Notes: generated from the sequence alone by a model not told the origin. Positions 1 through 6,380 are shown, numbered from the stretch's first letter. The stretch: DNA of 14,416 nt from JBALVO01 sp036961445 (GCA_036961445.1 JBALVO010000095.1:1-14416); one strand, 5' to 3'. Translations and numbers: made by a program.

Positions 1-254
1 TACCCCTGTTATTGGTCCTTACCATTATTCTTCAGATTGGCTGCGGCGCTAGCCTGGTGGCAGGCTGGCGCACTCAGTTGATGGCCTTTGTGCTGGCGGG
101 CCTTACCTTGGTTATCAGCCTGTTCATGCACGACTTTTGGGGTATGGAGGAAGGGCTACAGCGCGCGCATGAAATGCAGAACTTCGTCAAGAACATGGCC
201 ATTATGGCTGGCCTGCTTTACGTGGCCGGCGTGACACCTGCAGCGAAGGAGTAA
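1..254 (+). CDS. DoxX-family integral membrane protein, 3' part only
   Basis: The reading frame is open from base 3 to the TAA at 252-254, so the gene starts left of the window and only about 83 C-terminal residues are visible. They show two hydrophobic stretches (a segment ending at GASLVAGW, then LMAFVLAGLTLVISLFMHDF), a charged loop with MEEGLQRAHEMQNFVKN, and a last hydrophobic helix (MAIMAGLLYVAGV). This is the usual C-terminal half of DoxX-like proteins, small four-helix inner-membrane proteins of the DoxX/SURF4 group whose role is mostly undefined. An ATG or TTG inside the fragment is not the true start. No terminator hairpin is obvious in the 190 bp that follow. The family call is by pattern; a specific function cannot be given. 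Confidence 0.75.
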   Translation, partial: PLLLVLTIILQIGCGASLVAGWRTQLMAFVLAGLTLVISLFMHDFWGMEEGLQRAHEMQNFVKNMAIMAGLLYVAGVTPAAKE

Positions 255-447
255 CCCGTTGGTCGGGAGGGGATGTTGAGGCGCTTCCAGCGGTAGTAAA
301 CCTATACGCACTTCCAGCACCCGAATATATCGGAGGGATGGGTGTTTTGGATATCCACCTCTGGTGTAGCCCAGTAAATTTATACTGTATCGACAAGCTC
401 TCACCCTACGTGACACACTGGCACAGTCCTCCGCAGTGGGAGTCTCT

Positions 448-1113
448 ATGACCACCCCCGAAATGCACTTTTATTTCGACTACCTATCTCCCTATGCTTA
501 TTTTGCGTGGCGCCAGCTACAGCCCTTGTGCCAGCGCTACTGTGTTGATCTGCGCCCCCACCCCGTGGTATTCGGAAAACTACTGGATCATTGGGGTCAA
601 CTGGGACCGGCAGAGATAGACCCAAAAAAAACAGCTTTATATAAATATTGTTATCGCTATGCAAAACTGCATGGATTCAAATTTAATCCACCTCGCTTTC
701 ACCCATACAATCCGCTACCGAGCCTTAGACTCTCGCTACCAGAAGTTTGCGGAGAGTATCAACCACAACTGATTGACACGCTGTTTTGCGCTGGCTGGTC
801 TGAGGGGGCGGACTTGGGTTCCACGATCGAACTGGCACCCATTCTGATCAGCGCTGGGTTCGACGCTACTGCGCTATTAGCAGCGATAGAAACACAAGAA
901 GTAAAAGATGCTCTGCATCTGGAGACAGAATTGGCAATCGGTCAGGGTGTATTTGGCGTTCCCACATTTATTGTTGATGGCGAACTGTTCTGGGGTAATG
1001 ATCAACTGGAACATATCGAGTTGTTTCTGCAGGGGAAGGACCCACTCAAACCAGAGTGCGTCGAAGAGATGCTAGCCCGGCACCGCGGTATCGACCGTGT
1101 AAGACGCCAGTAG
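448..1113 (+). CDS. 2-hydroxychromene-2-carboxylate isomerase-like protein (DsbA fold, GST-kappa type)
   Basis: The 221-residue protein has the hallmarks of the HCCA isomerase/GST kappa family. These are an N-terminal beta strand followed by FDYLSPYAY with the glutathione-activating serine S14, the NPLPSLRL segment near 88-95, the cis-proline loop GVFGVPTF (167-174, P172), and FWGNDQLEHI at 181-190. The length matches the family (about 200-220). Characterised members use glutathione to isomerise 2-hydroxychromene-2-carboxylate in naphthalene breakdown, but most homologues have no known substrate and no other aromatic-degradation gene is visible here. ATG 448 is chosen over the in-frame GTG 436 because GGGAG at 437-441 is well spaced for it. 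The preceding gene is 193 bp upstream. The fold and family are secure; the substrate is not. Confidence 0.85.
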   Translation: MTTPEMHFYFDYLSPYAYFAWRQLQPLCQRYCVDLRPHPVVFGKLLDHWGQLGPAEIDPKKTALYKYCYRYAKLHGFKFNPPRFHPYNPLPSLRLSLPEVCGEYQPQLIDTLFCAGWSEGADLGSTIELAPILISAGFDATALLAAIETQEVKDALHLETELAIGQGVFGVPTFIVDGELFWGNDQLEHIELFLQGKDPLKPECVEEMLARHRGIDRVRRQ

Positions 1114-1118
1114 CTTCC

Positions 1119-1132
1119 ACCGCGCAAGCGGT
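1119..1132 (+). terminator. Short GC hairpin after the isomerase gene
   Basis: ACCGC-GCAA-GCGGT forms a five-pair stem with a GNRA-type tetraloop, six bases after the stop codon at 1111-1113. No T-tract follows, so intrinsic termination is only a possibility; it could equally be an mRNA 3'-end stabiliser or chance. Confidence 0.25.
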
Positions 1133-1338
1133 TAGTGCCGTGGGTGATGAGATGGTTCAGGTCAGGGTGGACGCGCTGGCAGCCAGAATCGGTAGGTCCC
1201 GCATTCGAGTCACGCAGGGGCCAGTACCACTTCCAGTTTTACTATGGAGCATCTATTTTTCCTCGCGGAGATCGACTCTAATCACCTCATGCTTGGACAA
1301 TTTTCAAGATAATAGGTCTGACAGCTGAACACAAAGAC

Positions 1339-1359
1339 GGTTACTTGTTTCAAGCAACC
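1339..1359. terminator. Hairpin between convergent genes, possible bidirectional terminator
   Basis: GGTTACTTG-TTT-CAAGCAACC is a nine-base inverted repeat with one A/C mismatch and a three-base loop, about 100 bp beyond the 3' end of the aldo/keto reductase. The + strand continues TTCTCC and the - strand CGTCTTTGTGTT, so neither has a clean U-tract. A stop for convergent transcription is an inference from position. Confidence 0.3.
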
Positions 1360-1461
1360 TTCTCCATCATCAATAACAGGTTTGATAAGTTGCTTACGGT
1401 AGGTACTCAGCGCTGAATGGGAATGCGCTGACGATACTGATTACGACGAATCATACACCAG

Positions 1462-2418
1462 CTATCCATATCGGGTGCCCTCAACCTCAAACCCTGATGA
1501 CAGTTCGTCGAGCTGAGAAAGTTGCGCGGCGCTTAGTACGACTTCCGCTGCCGCCAAGTTTTGCTCAAGATACTTAATGCGCTTGGTGCCCGGTATCAAA
1601 CAGATATCATCTCCCTGGTGCAACAGCCAGGCAAGAGCGATCTGACCAGCCGTGACGCCGGCTCCAGCAGCAACATCCTGGATCGCTGCAACTAGCGCTG
1701 CATTTTTGGCAAAGGCTTGTTCTGTAAAACGCGGGTTATCTCTGCGCCAATCATCTTCAGCCAAATCTTCAAGCTTTTTTAACTTCCCTGTCAAAAATCC
1801 CCTGCCCAGAGGACTGTACCCGACAAAGCCAATACCCAGTTCTCTACAGGTTGGCAATATGTCAGGTTCGACTTCCCGCGACCAAAGTGAGTATTCCGTT
1901 TGCAGCGCGGAAACCGGATGCACTGCGTTTGCCACTCGCAGTTGTTCACTTGAGGCTTCGGACAAACCGATGTAGCGCACCTTGCCTGCTTGCACCAAAT
2001 CGGCCAGAGCGCCCATTGTGTCCTCAAGCGGCACCGAGGGATCGATTCTATGCTGGTAATACAAATCGATAGTATCTGTTTTCAAGCGCGCCAGCGATTC
2101 GTCACAACACTGCTGCAAATATTCAGGCGTGCCATTGAGGCCAACAATTTTGCCGCCTTTTTGCATGATTCCAAATTTAGTCGCCAGAGTGATCTTCTCT
2201 CGACGCCCCCGCATCGACTTGGCCAGTAACTCTTCATTGGTATAAGGACCATAAATGTCAGAAGTGTCCCAAAAATTACAGCCAAGCTCCAATGCGCGAT
2301 CCAATGTTGCCAAGGCCTCCGATTCGTCAGTGGGGCCATAAAAAGCACTCATTCCCATACAACCCAAACCGATAGCTGGTACGGTCAGTCCCGCTTCGCC
2401 CAATACGATTGTTTTCAT
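1462..2418 (-). CDS. Aldo/keto reductase
   Basis: This is a 318-residue cytoplasmic NADPH-dependent oxidoreductase of the AKR superfamily, a (beta/alpha)8 barrel that reduces aldehydes and ketones. The catalytic tetrad is complete: D51 and Y56 in DTSDIYG, K81 in LATKFG, and H123 in YYQHRID. The opening LGLGCMGMS-like strand (IGLGCMGMSAFYG) and DSLARLKTDTIDLY-like helix are typical of the YakC/AKR13-type bacterial group, and IPGTKRIKYLEQN (275-287) is the C-terminal cofactor loop that binds the 2'-phosphate of NADPH in relatives. The length is normal. ATG 2418 is preceded on the - strand by AGGTGA at good spacing. A 25-bp inverted repeat upstream (2476-2500) may be an operator. The natural substrate cannot be read from the sequence. 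Confidence 0.92.
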   Translation of the reverse strand: MKTIVLGEAGLTVPAIGLGCMGMSAFYGPTDESEALATLDRALELGCNFWDTSDIYGPYTNEELLAKSMRGRREKITLATKFGIMQKGGKIVGLNGTPEYLQQCCDESLARLKTDTIDLYYQHRIDPSVPLEDTMGALADLVQAGKVRYIGLSEASSEQLRVANAVHPVSALQTEYSLWSREVEPDILPTCRELGIGFVGYSPLGRGFLTGKLKKLEDLAEDDWRRDNPRFTEQAFAKNAALVAAIQDVAAGAGVTAGQIALAWLLHQGDDICLIPGTKRIKYLEQNLAAAEVVLSAAQLSQLDELSSGFEVEGTRYG

Positions 2419-2475
2419 AAAATCACCTGTTGTTTCGCTATTTGTTCAGTTTGAAGACGCGAAGATATTTTCCAA

Positions 2476-2500
2476 CGTCAGTTTATTGAGCCGTCTGACG
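2476..2500. promoter_or_regulatory. Inverted repeat upstream of the aldo/keto reductase, candidate operator
   Basis: CGTCAG (2476-2481) and CTGACG (2495-2500) are perfect 6-bp arms 13 bp apart, flanked by T-rich bases (TTTTCC) on one side and AAAA on the other. It lies about 60-80 bp upstream of the reductase start, where a repressor or activator of the TetR or LysR type could act. No regulator gene is in the window, so the assignment is inference. Confidence 0.35.
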
Positions 2501-2564
2501 AAAATACTTGAGATATAAGCGGAGTCTACTAATCTAACTGTAACCGTCACTACAACATTTTCTG

Positions 2565-3371
2565 TCAGTCGTAGTACTGCGGCGCCTTCTTCAGCGTATC
2601 AGCCAATGCCTTATCGTGCTCTATCCATAGAGTTGCGCCGGTATCAGCCAAAAACCGCTCCACTTTTTTCATCGAACTCAACGTCTGTTCTTCGTTGTGA
2701 TTGAAGTTAGGAGCTCTTTGCAGTTTGCGATTGGCCTGCGTGTGATACAGGTCGCCAGAAAGCAGTATCTGACCAGTATTATCTAGTTTGAGCAGCAGTA
2801 CCTGATGCCCTGGTGTATGCCCCGGGGTGTATATCAAAGTGACGCTACCGTCCCCGAATACGTCGTGGTCACCGTCGATAAACGTAACATTCGCCTTCTT
2901 CAGTCCATCGAATAAAGTAGTATCAATAAATTCGCCGCCATCCCCAAAAGCTGCATCCCATTCTTTTTTCTGCATTATTACATTACTTTTGACGAACGAA
3001 TTGGCTGCACCAGCATGGTCAAAATGAAGGTGAGAATACGCTGCATAGGTTATGTCAGACGGGCCAATACCCATATCAACTAATTGGTCAACTATCCAGC
3101 GGTCGTAAACCATGCTGCCACCGTCAATTGATACTGGCCCATCAGCATCGGCAACAGTCTTGGGCAAGCCTCCGTCCCAAAATAATAAGCCGTTTTTATG
3201 TTCTACTAAATAGCAGGGGACGAACATCTGACGGACGGACGACTCGTTCTCTGCTAGATTGAATATCTCAAGGCTCTCAAGGTTAAGCAGCCCGCAGTCG
3301 AACACATAAAGCTTTGGCCCAGCCAATGCCTGGCCAGATAGAAAAATCAAAAGCCCTGCTAGATATTTCAT
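2565..3371 (-). CDS. Exported metallo-beta-lactamase-fold N-acyl homoserine lactonase-like enzyme
   Basis: The 268-residue protein begins with a signal peptide (MKYLAGLLIFLSGQALA, likely cut after A17), so it should act in the periplasm or outside the cell. The mature part is a metallo-beta-lactamase-fold hydrolase with all expected ligands of a two-zinc centre: HLHFDH (H114, H116, D118, H119), H185 in TPGHTPGH, D207 in SGDLYH and H252 in WIEHD. Y209 in SGDLYH sits near where the AHL lactonase AiiA has a catalytic tyrosine. The spacing, the length and the DCG and LFWDGGLP segments fit quorum-quenching AHL lactonases (AiiA/AttM/MomL type) better than beta-lactamases or glyoxalases. Start ATG 3371 gives the signal peptide directly; its ribosome binding site is weak. 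Hydrolysis of AHLs is inferred; another lactone could be the true substrate. Confidence 0.85.
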   Translation of the reverse strand: MKYLAGLLIFLSGQALAGPKLYVFDCGLLNLESLEIFNLAENESSVRQMFVPCYLVEHKNGLLFWDGGLPKTVADADGPVSIDGGSMVYDRWIVDQLVDMGIGPSDITYAAYSHLHFDHAGAANSFVKSNVIMQKKEWDAAFGDGGEFIDTTLFDGLKKANVTFIDGDHDVFGDGSVTLIYTPGHTPGHQVLLLKLDNTGQILLSGDLYHTQANRKLQRAPNFNHNEEQTLSSMKKVERFLADTGATLWIEHDKALADTLKKAPQYYD

Positions 3372-3424
3372 TTTCGCACCACTGATACACTGTAGTTAAC
3401 TGAGTATGACATAGGTTGGTTTTG

Positions 3425-3443
3425 GCAGGTTAACTAAACCTGC
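3425..3443. promoter_or_regulatory. Perfect 19-bp palindrome upstream of the lactonase gene
   Basis: GCAGGTT-AACTA-AACCTGC, with 7-bp perfect arms around a 5-bp centre, lies 54 bp upstream of the lactonase start codon on its 5' side. Size and position suit a dimeric repressor operator (TetR or MarR style). As RNA on the - strand it would also form a hairpin. The arms point the opposite way (AGGT...ACCT) from a lux box (ACCT...AGGT). Confidence 0.45.
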
Positions 3444-3482
3444 AGCGGAATACCGCCACGGGCTCTGCCAAGTTAAGTGTTT

Positions 3483-3504
3483 GAGGCGAGGAAAAACGCC
3501 TCGC
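3483..3504. other. GC-rich hairpin in the gap between the two lactonase-type genes
   Basis: The segment can pair in two registers, GAGGCG with CGCCTC (loop of 8) or GCGAGG with CCTCGC (loop of 7). There is no T-tract on either strand, so it is not a clear intrinsic terminator. It lies between the SMP-30-like gene and the lactonase gene, both read leftwards, and could limit read-through or act as a leader structure. Confidence 0.3.
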
Positions 3505-3558
3505 ATCCACGGGGTTTAAGCCACTTCTTATCATTGAAAACAGGAGCTGGCGAATAGT

Positions 3559-3593
3559 TTGACATGCAGTCTATATAAAAATATGTCTGTCAA
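3559..3593. promoter_or_regulatory. AT-rich inverted repeat with TTGACA arms
   Basis: TTGACA (3559-3564) and TGTCAA (3588-3593) are perfect 6-bp arms around an AT-rich core containing TATATAAAAATATG. Each arm is a consensus -35 hexamer, one per strand. On the + strand, TATGTC lies 17 bp beyond, but no + gene follows. On the - strand, which would serve the lactonase gene, the -10-like bases are too close or imperfect. It could be a promoter or operator; the direction is unresolved. Confidence 0.3.
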
Positions 3594-3611
3594 AAAAGTG
3601 CCCGGCCACAC
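3592..3611 (-). terminator. Weak intrinsic terminator of the SMP-30-like gene
   Basis: Read on the - strand, the TAG stop (3615-3613) is followed at once by GTGT-GGCCGG-GCAC and then six Ts (A6 at 3592-3597 on the + strand). The stem is short (four pairs, one G-U), but the T-run directly after it and the position right behind the stop favour termination. Confidence 0.4.
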
Positions 3612-3612
3612 A

Positions 3613-4527
3613 CTAAAATAAGGTTAGCCCCTTTACCCGTATCATCACACTGTAAACAGATGAAGTGGCCGTGATAAACAGGCGATTATGCCGCTCACCG
3701 CCAAATGTCAGGTTTGACACGCCTTCGGGCACTAATATTTTCCCAAGCAATTTCCCATCCGGGTGATAGCAATGGACACCATCTCCCGCACTAGTCCAAA
3801 TGTGGCCTAGCTCATCCAGACGAAACCCGTCGAATACGCCCTCAGTACATTCAGCAAAAACGTCGCCGCCAGATAATTCATTTTTATCTGACACATTAAA
3901 GCATCGAATATGATGCGGGTTTTCCGGAAAGCGCCATCCACCGGAATCGACAATATACAATTTGTTTTCATCCGCTGAAAAAGCCAGTCCGTTAGGTCGT
4001 TTAAAGCTATCTGCAACCATTCGACATTCGCCCGTGTGAGGGTTAAGGCAATAGACATTGTCGCTACCTATCTCGCTCTCGGCGCGGTGGCCTTCGAAAT
4101 CAGTTTCAATACCGTAAGCCGGATCGGTAAACCAAATGCTGTCGTCTGACTTTACTACGACATCATTGGGACTGTTAAAACGTTTACCTTCAAATCGGTC
4201 AACGAGAACCGTGATCGTTCCATCATGTTCAGTACGAGTCAGGCTCCGCGATCCATGCTCACAGCTAACGAGTCTTCCCTGGCGATCTACAGTATTGCCA
4301 TTTGCAAAATTGGATGATTGTCGAAACACGCCTACCTGACCTGTAGTTTCGTCATACCTCATCATGCGGTTATTGGGTATATCACTCCATATCAGTGATT
4401 TTTGCGAAGGGAAATAAACAGGGCCTTCCGTCCAAATGCCTCCTGTCCAAATCTGCTCAACCGCTGCGGCGGCGCTGACAATATATCCAAAGGATTTGTC
4501 CAAATACTCATATTCATTATCTGCCAT
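3613..4527 (-). CDS. SMP-30/gluconolactonase/LRE-family protein
   Basis: The 304-residue protein is a six-bladed beta-propeller of the SMP-30/gluconolactonase group, calcium- or zinc-dependent lactone hydrolases. The four expected metal ligands are present: E34 in WTEGP, N121 in SPND, N179 in RPNG and D233 in FDGFRLD. Other family marks are the W(S)DIP turn (47-51), FANGNTVD (74-81), WFTDPAYG (132-139) and DELGHIWTS (238-246). The length is normal and there is no signal peptide, so it is probably cytoplasmic. ATG 4527 has AAGG eight bases upstream. Relatives hydrolyse sugar-acid lactones such as gluconolactone; the substrate here is unknown. It lies upstream of, and reads in the same direction as, the exported lactonase, but a 241-bp gap and a possible terminator argue against a tight operon. 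An IS3 relic ends just upstream of its start. Confidence 0.9.
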   Translation of the reverse strand: MADNEYEYLDKSFGYIVSAAAAVEQIWTGGIWTEGPVYFPSQKSLIWSDIPNNRMMRYDETTGQVGVFRQSSNFANGNTVDRQGRLVSCEHGSRSLTRTEHDGTITVLVDRFEGKRFNSPNDVVVKSDDSIWFTDPAYGIETDFEGHRAESEIGSDNVYCLNPHTGECRMVADSFKRPNGLAFSADENKLYIVDSGGWRFPENPHHIRCFNVSDKNELSGGDVFAECTEGVFDGFRLDELGHIWTSAGDGVHCYHPDGKLLGKILVPEGVSNLTFGGERHNRLFITATSSVYSVMIRVKGLTLF

Positions 4528-4544
4528 TTAGAAACCTTGCCCTT

Positions 4545-4707
4545 TTCTTGTTGCAGCTAATTAGCCGGCAACACTTCTCATACTCTACCGGCAACAGATT
4601 ATTATTGAAACCACGTCGACGTATCGAGTTGCGTAGATATAGCGACAGATTTGATCGCTCTTTTGCAATTAAAAGAAGCTTTCTGCCACCGCATCACCAT
4701 GACAGTT
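4545..4707 (-). pseudogene. IS3-family transposase (OrfB) 3' relic
   Basis: The - strand carries scattered but unmistakable pieces of the IS3-family OrfB C-terminus, in order and in shifting frames. They are NCHGDAVAESFF (4707-4672, including the DDE glutamate), IYATR (about 4648-4634), then RRRGFNNNLLPVEYEK (about 4621-4574). A stop and frameshift follow ESFF, and the stretch between IYATR and RRRGF is shortened. In intact elements these motifs lie 40-60 residues apart near the protein end. The relic therefore holds only the last part of the transposase, and its other side abuts the IS6-type relic at 4711. It ends within about 20 bp of the SMP-30-like start codon, so that gene's upstream region is partly IS-derived. 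Confidence 0.75.
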
Positions 4708-4764
4708 ACATCAATGGTTCTGCCAAAGTAACTCGGACAGATCATAGAAATCTGCCACCTGCTC

Positions 4765-5043
4765 TCAAGCGACTGCCCTACTCCACTCAACGAACGCACT
4801 GCCATAACTCCGCAGTTTGTCGGTCACGACCTTTCTGGGTTCGCCGCCATGTGACTTGAGCAAGCGCCTGAAGAATCGCTTGGCTGCAGCCCCATCACGC
4901 TTTGCTTGAAGATACACTTCAGCCAGTAGACCTTCGATGAGTGGTCCGGCACACCGGCGGTGACTGCGATTGCAGCGCTAGTAGAGCCAGATGGCATAGC
5001 TGATGATATCGGGCGGGAAGCGGTGACGTTTAAATGTATCCAT
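4765..5043 (-). pseudogene. IS6-family transposase, internally deleted and stop-interrupted
   Basis: From ATG 5043 the - strand reads MDTFKRHRFPPDIISYAIWLY, the typical IS6-family N-terminus, then a TAG (4980-4978). It continues in the same frame through SHRR, LIEGLLAEVYLQ, KRDGAAAKRFFRRLLKS and VVTDKLRSYGSA (the second catalytic Asp region) and ends FVEWSRAVA-stop. An intact transposase has about 230 residues; this has 92 codons. At least three blocks are missing: the helix-turn-helix/zinc part, the segment after EVYL, and the C-terminal catalytic Glu region. All deletions keep the frame. The end FVEWSRAV is the family C-terminus also seen in the relic at 11.9-12.2 kb. It cannot encode a working enzyme. 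Confidence 0.8.
4772..4800. repeat. 29-bp repeat, copy 1 (IS6 C-terminal coding end)
   Basis: It matches bases 11951-11979 at 26 of 29 positions without gaps, in the same orientation. Both copies encode the SAF(V/A)EWSRAV end of the IS6-type transposase on the - strand, which shows that the two relics belong to the same or closely related elements. Confidence 0.85.
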
Positions 5044-5116
5044 GAGCCGGATTATCCCATTTCCGACATTTAGCTTGTCAGTAGCCGCAACCGAGCTCCA
5101 CCCTCCCATCAAAGCC

Positions 5117-5130
5117 TTGACCTAAGTCAA
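5117..5130 (+). promoter_or_regulatory. FNR/ANR-type binding site upstream of the oxidoreductase operon
   Basis: TTGACCTAAGTCAA is a perfect TTGAC-N4-GTCAA dyad, matching the FNR/ANR/DNR consensus (TTGAT-N4-ATCAA and its TTGAC variants). Its centre is 130 bp upstream of the dehydrogenase start. A class II promoter (site at -41.5) would start near base 5165, where no good -10 hexamer is evident, so the transcription start is not fixed. Oxygen-responsive control makes sense for an oxygen-sensitive ferredoxin oxidoreductase. The site itself is seen; its use is inferred. Confidence 0.65.
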
Positions 5131-5253
5131 AGCGATCAAACTTAAGACCCTGCACTCAGCAATACATGCTCTCGGAAGCAGCGAAAACGAGCTAGAGTGA
5201 TTTCAGGCGGGGGTGTGGTGCACTCTCGGCAGGATTCAGGAGGTCAGCAGATA

Positions 5254-6369
5254 ATGACGGCAATCACATACGATGAATTCGGGCCCTTCAAGATTATAGA
5301 GGTATACGAGCCATCCGTCGGGCTGCGCGGCACGCTGGTGGTGGACAACGTCTCCCGCGGCCCGTCGATCGGCGGGGTGCGCATGGCCCCGGACGTAAGC
5401 ACCCAAGAGTGCCTGCGGCTTGCGCGGGCAATGACCTTCAAGAACGCCGCCGCCGATCTACCCCACGGAGGGGGTAAGTCCGTGCTCTACGGCGACCCGG
5501 GCATGCCGATAGCGCAGAAGGAGGAGCTGGTGCGTGCCTTTGCCTGCGCCCTGGAAGAGGTCGAGCAGTATATCTTCGGTCCGGACATGGGAACAGACGA
5601 ACAGTGCATGGGCTGGGTGCGCGACGAGATCGGGCGCGCGGTCGGCCTGCCACGAGAACTGGGCGGCATCCCGCTGGATGAGATCGGTGCCACAGGTTGG
5701 GGCCTGCTGCACGCCATCAAGGTGGCGTGTGAATACCAACAGCGGGAACTGGCAGGCGCCCGGGTGGCGATCCAGGGTTTCGGCGCCGTGGGCAAGCACA
5801 CCGCCCGCTTCCTCGCTGAGGAGGGCGCCATCATTGTGGGGGTGGCGGATATTCGCGGCACGGTTTCCTGCGCAGACGGCCTGGATGTAGCGCAATTAAT
5901 GGCACTGAAGGAGAAAGATGGCAATGTCGTCGATTACCCGGATGATCCCGGCGTCCGCAAGGGGGATGCGGAGTCCATCATCGATGTGAACTGCGATATC
6001 TGGATTCCCGCCGCCCGGCCGGACGTAATCCGGGAGGACAACGTGAATCGACTGCAGACCGCTATGGTGGTGTCCGGGGCCAACATACCGATGACCCCGG
6101 GAGCAGAAAAAATTCTGCACGAACGCGGTGTGCTCTGTATCCCGGATTTCATCGCCAATGCCGGGGGTGTCATCTGCGCCGCCATGGAGTACCACGGCGC
6201 TAGCGAGGCCGCAGCCATGGACACCGTCGCGGAAAAACTGACCTACAACGTGCGCCGGGTGCTGGACATCGTGCGCTGTGACAACTGCCTGCCGCGACAC
6301 GCGGCAGAGGATATGGCCCATCGTCGGGTGCGCAGAGCCATGGCATTACGGCGCTGGAGCCTGTTCTAG
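5254..6369 (+). CDS. Glu/Leu/Phe/Val dehydrogenase family enzyme, probably for a hydrophobic amino acid
   Basis: The 371-residue NAD(P)-dependent amino acid dehydrogenase deaminates an L-amino acid to its 2-oxoacid. It shows GGVRMAP (40-46), TFKNAAADLPHGGGKS with the substrate lysine K63 and catalytic K75, the catalytic aspartate D111 in GPDMGT, the Rossmann motif GFGAVGKH (175-182), and PDFIANAGGV (297-306). The length fits leucine dehydrogenases (about 365) better than glutamate dehydrogenases (410 or more). The lysine that holds the glutamate side chain in clostridial GDH (GPYKGG) is replaced by I39 (GPSIGG), as in leucine and phenylalanine enzymes (GPALGG), so a hydrophobic substrate is inferred. 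ATG 5254 has AGGAGG at 5238-5243; the in-frame GTG 5197 is less likely. It is the first gene of the operon, 11 bp from the next, and visibly GC-richer than the left flank. Confidence 0.9.
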   Translation: MTAITYDEFGPFKIIEVYEPSVGLRGTLVVDNVSRGPSIGGVRMAPDVSTQECLRLARAMTFKNAAADLPHGGGKSVLYGDPGMPIAQKEELVRAFACALEEVEQYIFGPDMGTDEQCMGWVRDEIGRAVGLPRELGGIPLDEIGATGWGLLHAIKVACEYQQRELAGARVAIQGFGAVGKHTARFLAEEGAIIVGVADIRGTVSCADGLDVAQLMALKEKDGNVVDYPDDPGVRKGDAESIIDVNCDIWIPAARPDVIREDNVNRLQTAMVVSGANIPMTPGAEKILHERGVLCIPDFIANAGGVICAAMEYHGASEAAAMDTVAEKLTYNVRRVLDIVRCDNCLPRHAAEDMAHRRVRRAMALRRWSLF

Positions 6370-6380
6370 GAGCTCTTCAC

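Larger units (their letters stand above)
1114..1461. other. Intergenic region between convergent genes
   Basis: This is 348 bp between the isomerase (+) and the aldo/keto reductase (-), which converge here. It holds the two weak hairpins listed separately and nothing else I can support. A 90-codon open frame (1056-1328, +) crosses the isomerase 3' end, has no family-like composition and no ribosome binding site, and is judged spurious. Confidence 0.6.
4711..5091 (-). mobile_element. Internally deleted IS6-family element
   Basis: This is an IS relic of about 380 bp bounded by candidate terminal repeats. The left end contains GGTTCTGCCAAAG (4716-4728). The right end contains CTTGTCAGTAGCC (5074-5086), whose complement GGCTACTGACAAG resembles the left end. 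The left end also matches the terminus of the second relic at 11890 (GGCACGGTTCTGACAACTT), and in both copies GGTTCTG begins exactly 56 bp before the shared coding repeat. It encloses the transposase pseudogene 4765-5043. It is far shorter than a full IS6 element (about 800 bp). No 8-bp target duplication is visible, and the exact ends are uncertain by several bases. Confidence 0.6.

Noticed and set aside
1190..1232. tRNA-like scrap (ATTCGAGTC followed by GGGGCCAGTACCA)
   Set aside because: T-arm stem bases do not pair and no acceptor or anticodon arm can be drawn; not a tRNA or a supported attachment site.
1056..1328. 90-codon open frame on the + strand
   Set aside because: It overlaps the isomerase 3' end out of frame, has no ribosome binding site and no protein-like pattern.
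3425..3443. lux box upstream of the AHL-lactonase-like gene
   Set aside because: The palindrome arms read AGGT...ACCT, the reverse of the lux box ACCT...AGGT, and the centre differs.
4548..4859. 103-codon open frame on the + strand upstream of the operon
   Set aside because: It is antisense to the IS3 and IS6 relics, which explain this DNA; its composition (many R, H, S) is typical of a shadow frame.
5197..5253. GTG start for the dehydrogenase
   Set aside because: The added residues are Gly/Ser/Gln-rich and non-family, and AGGAGG lies between this GTG and ATG 5254.
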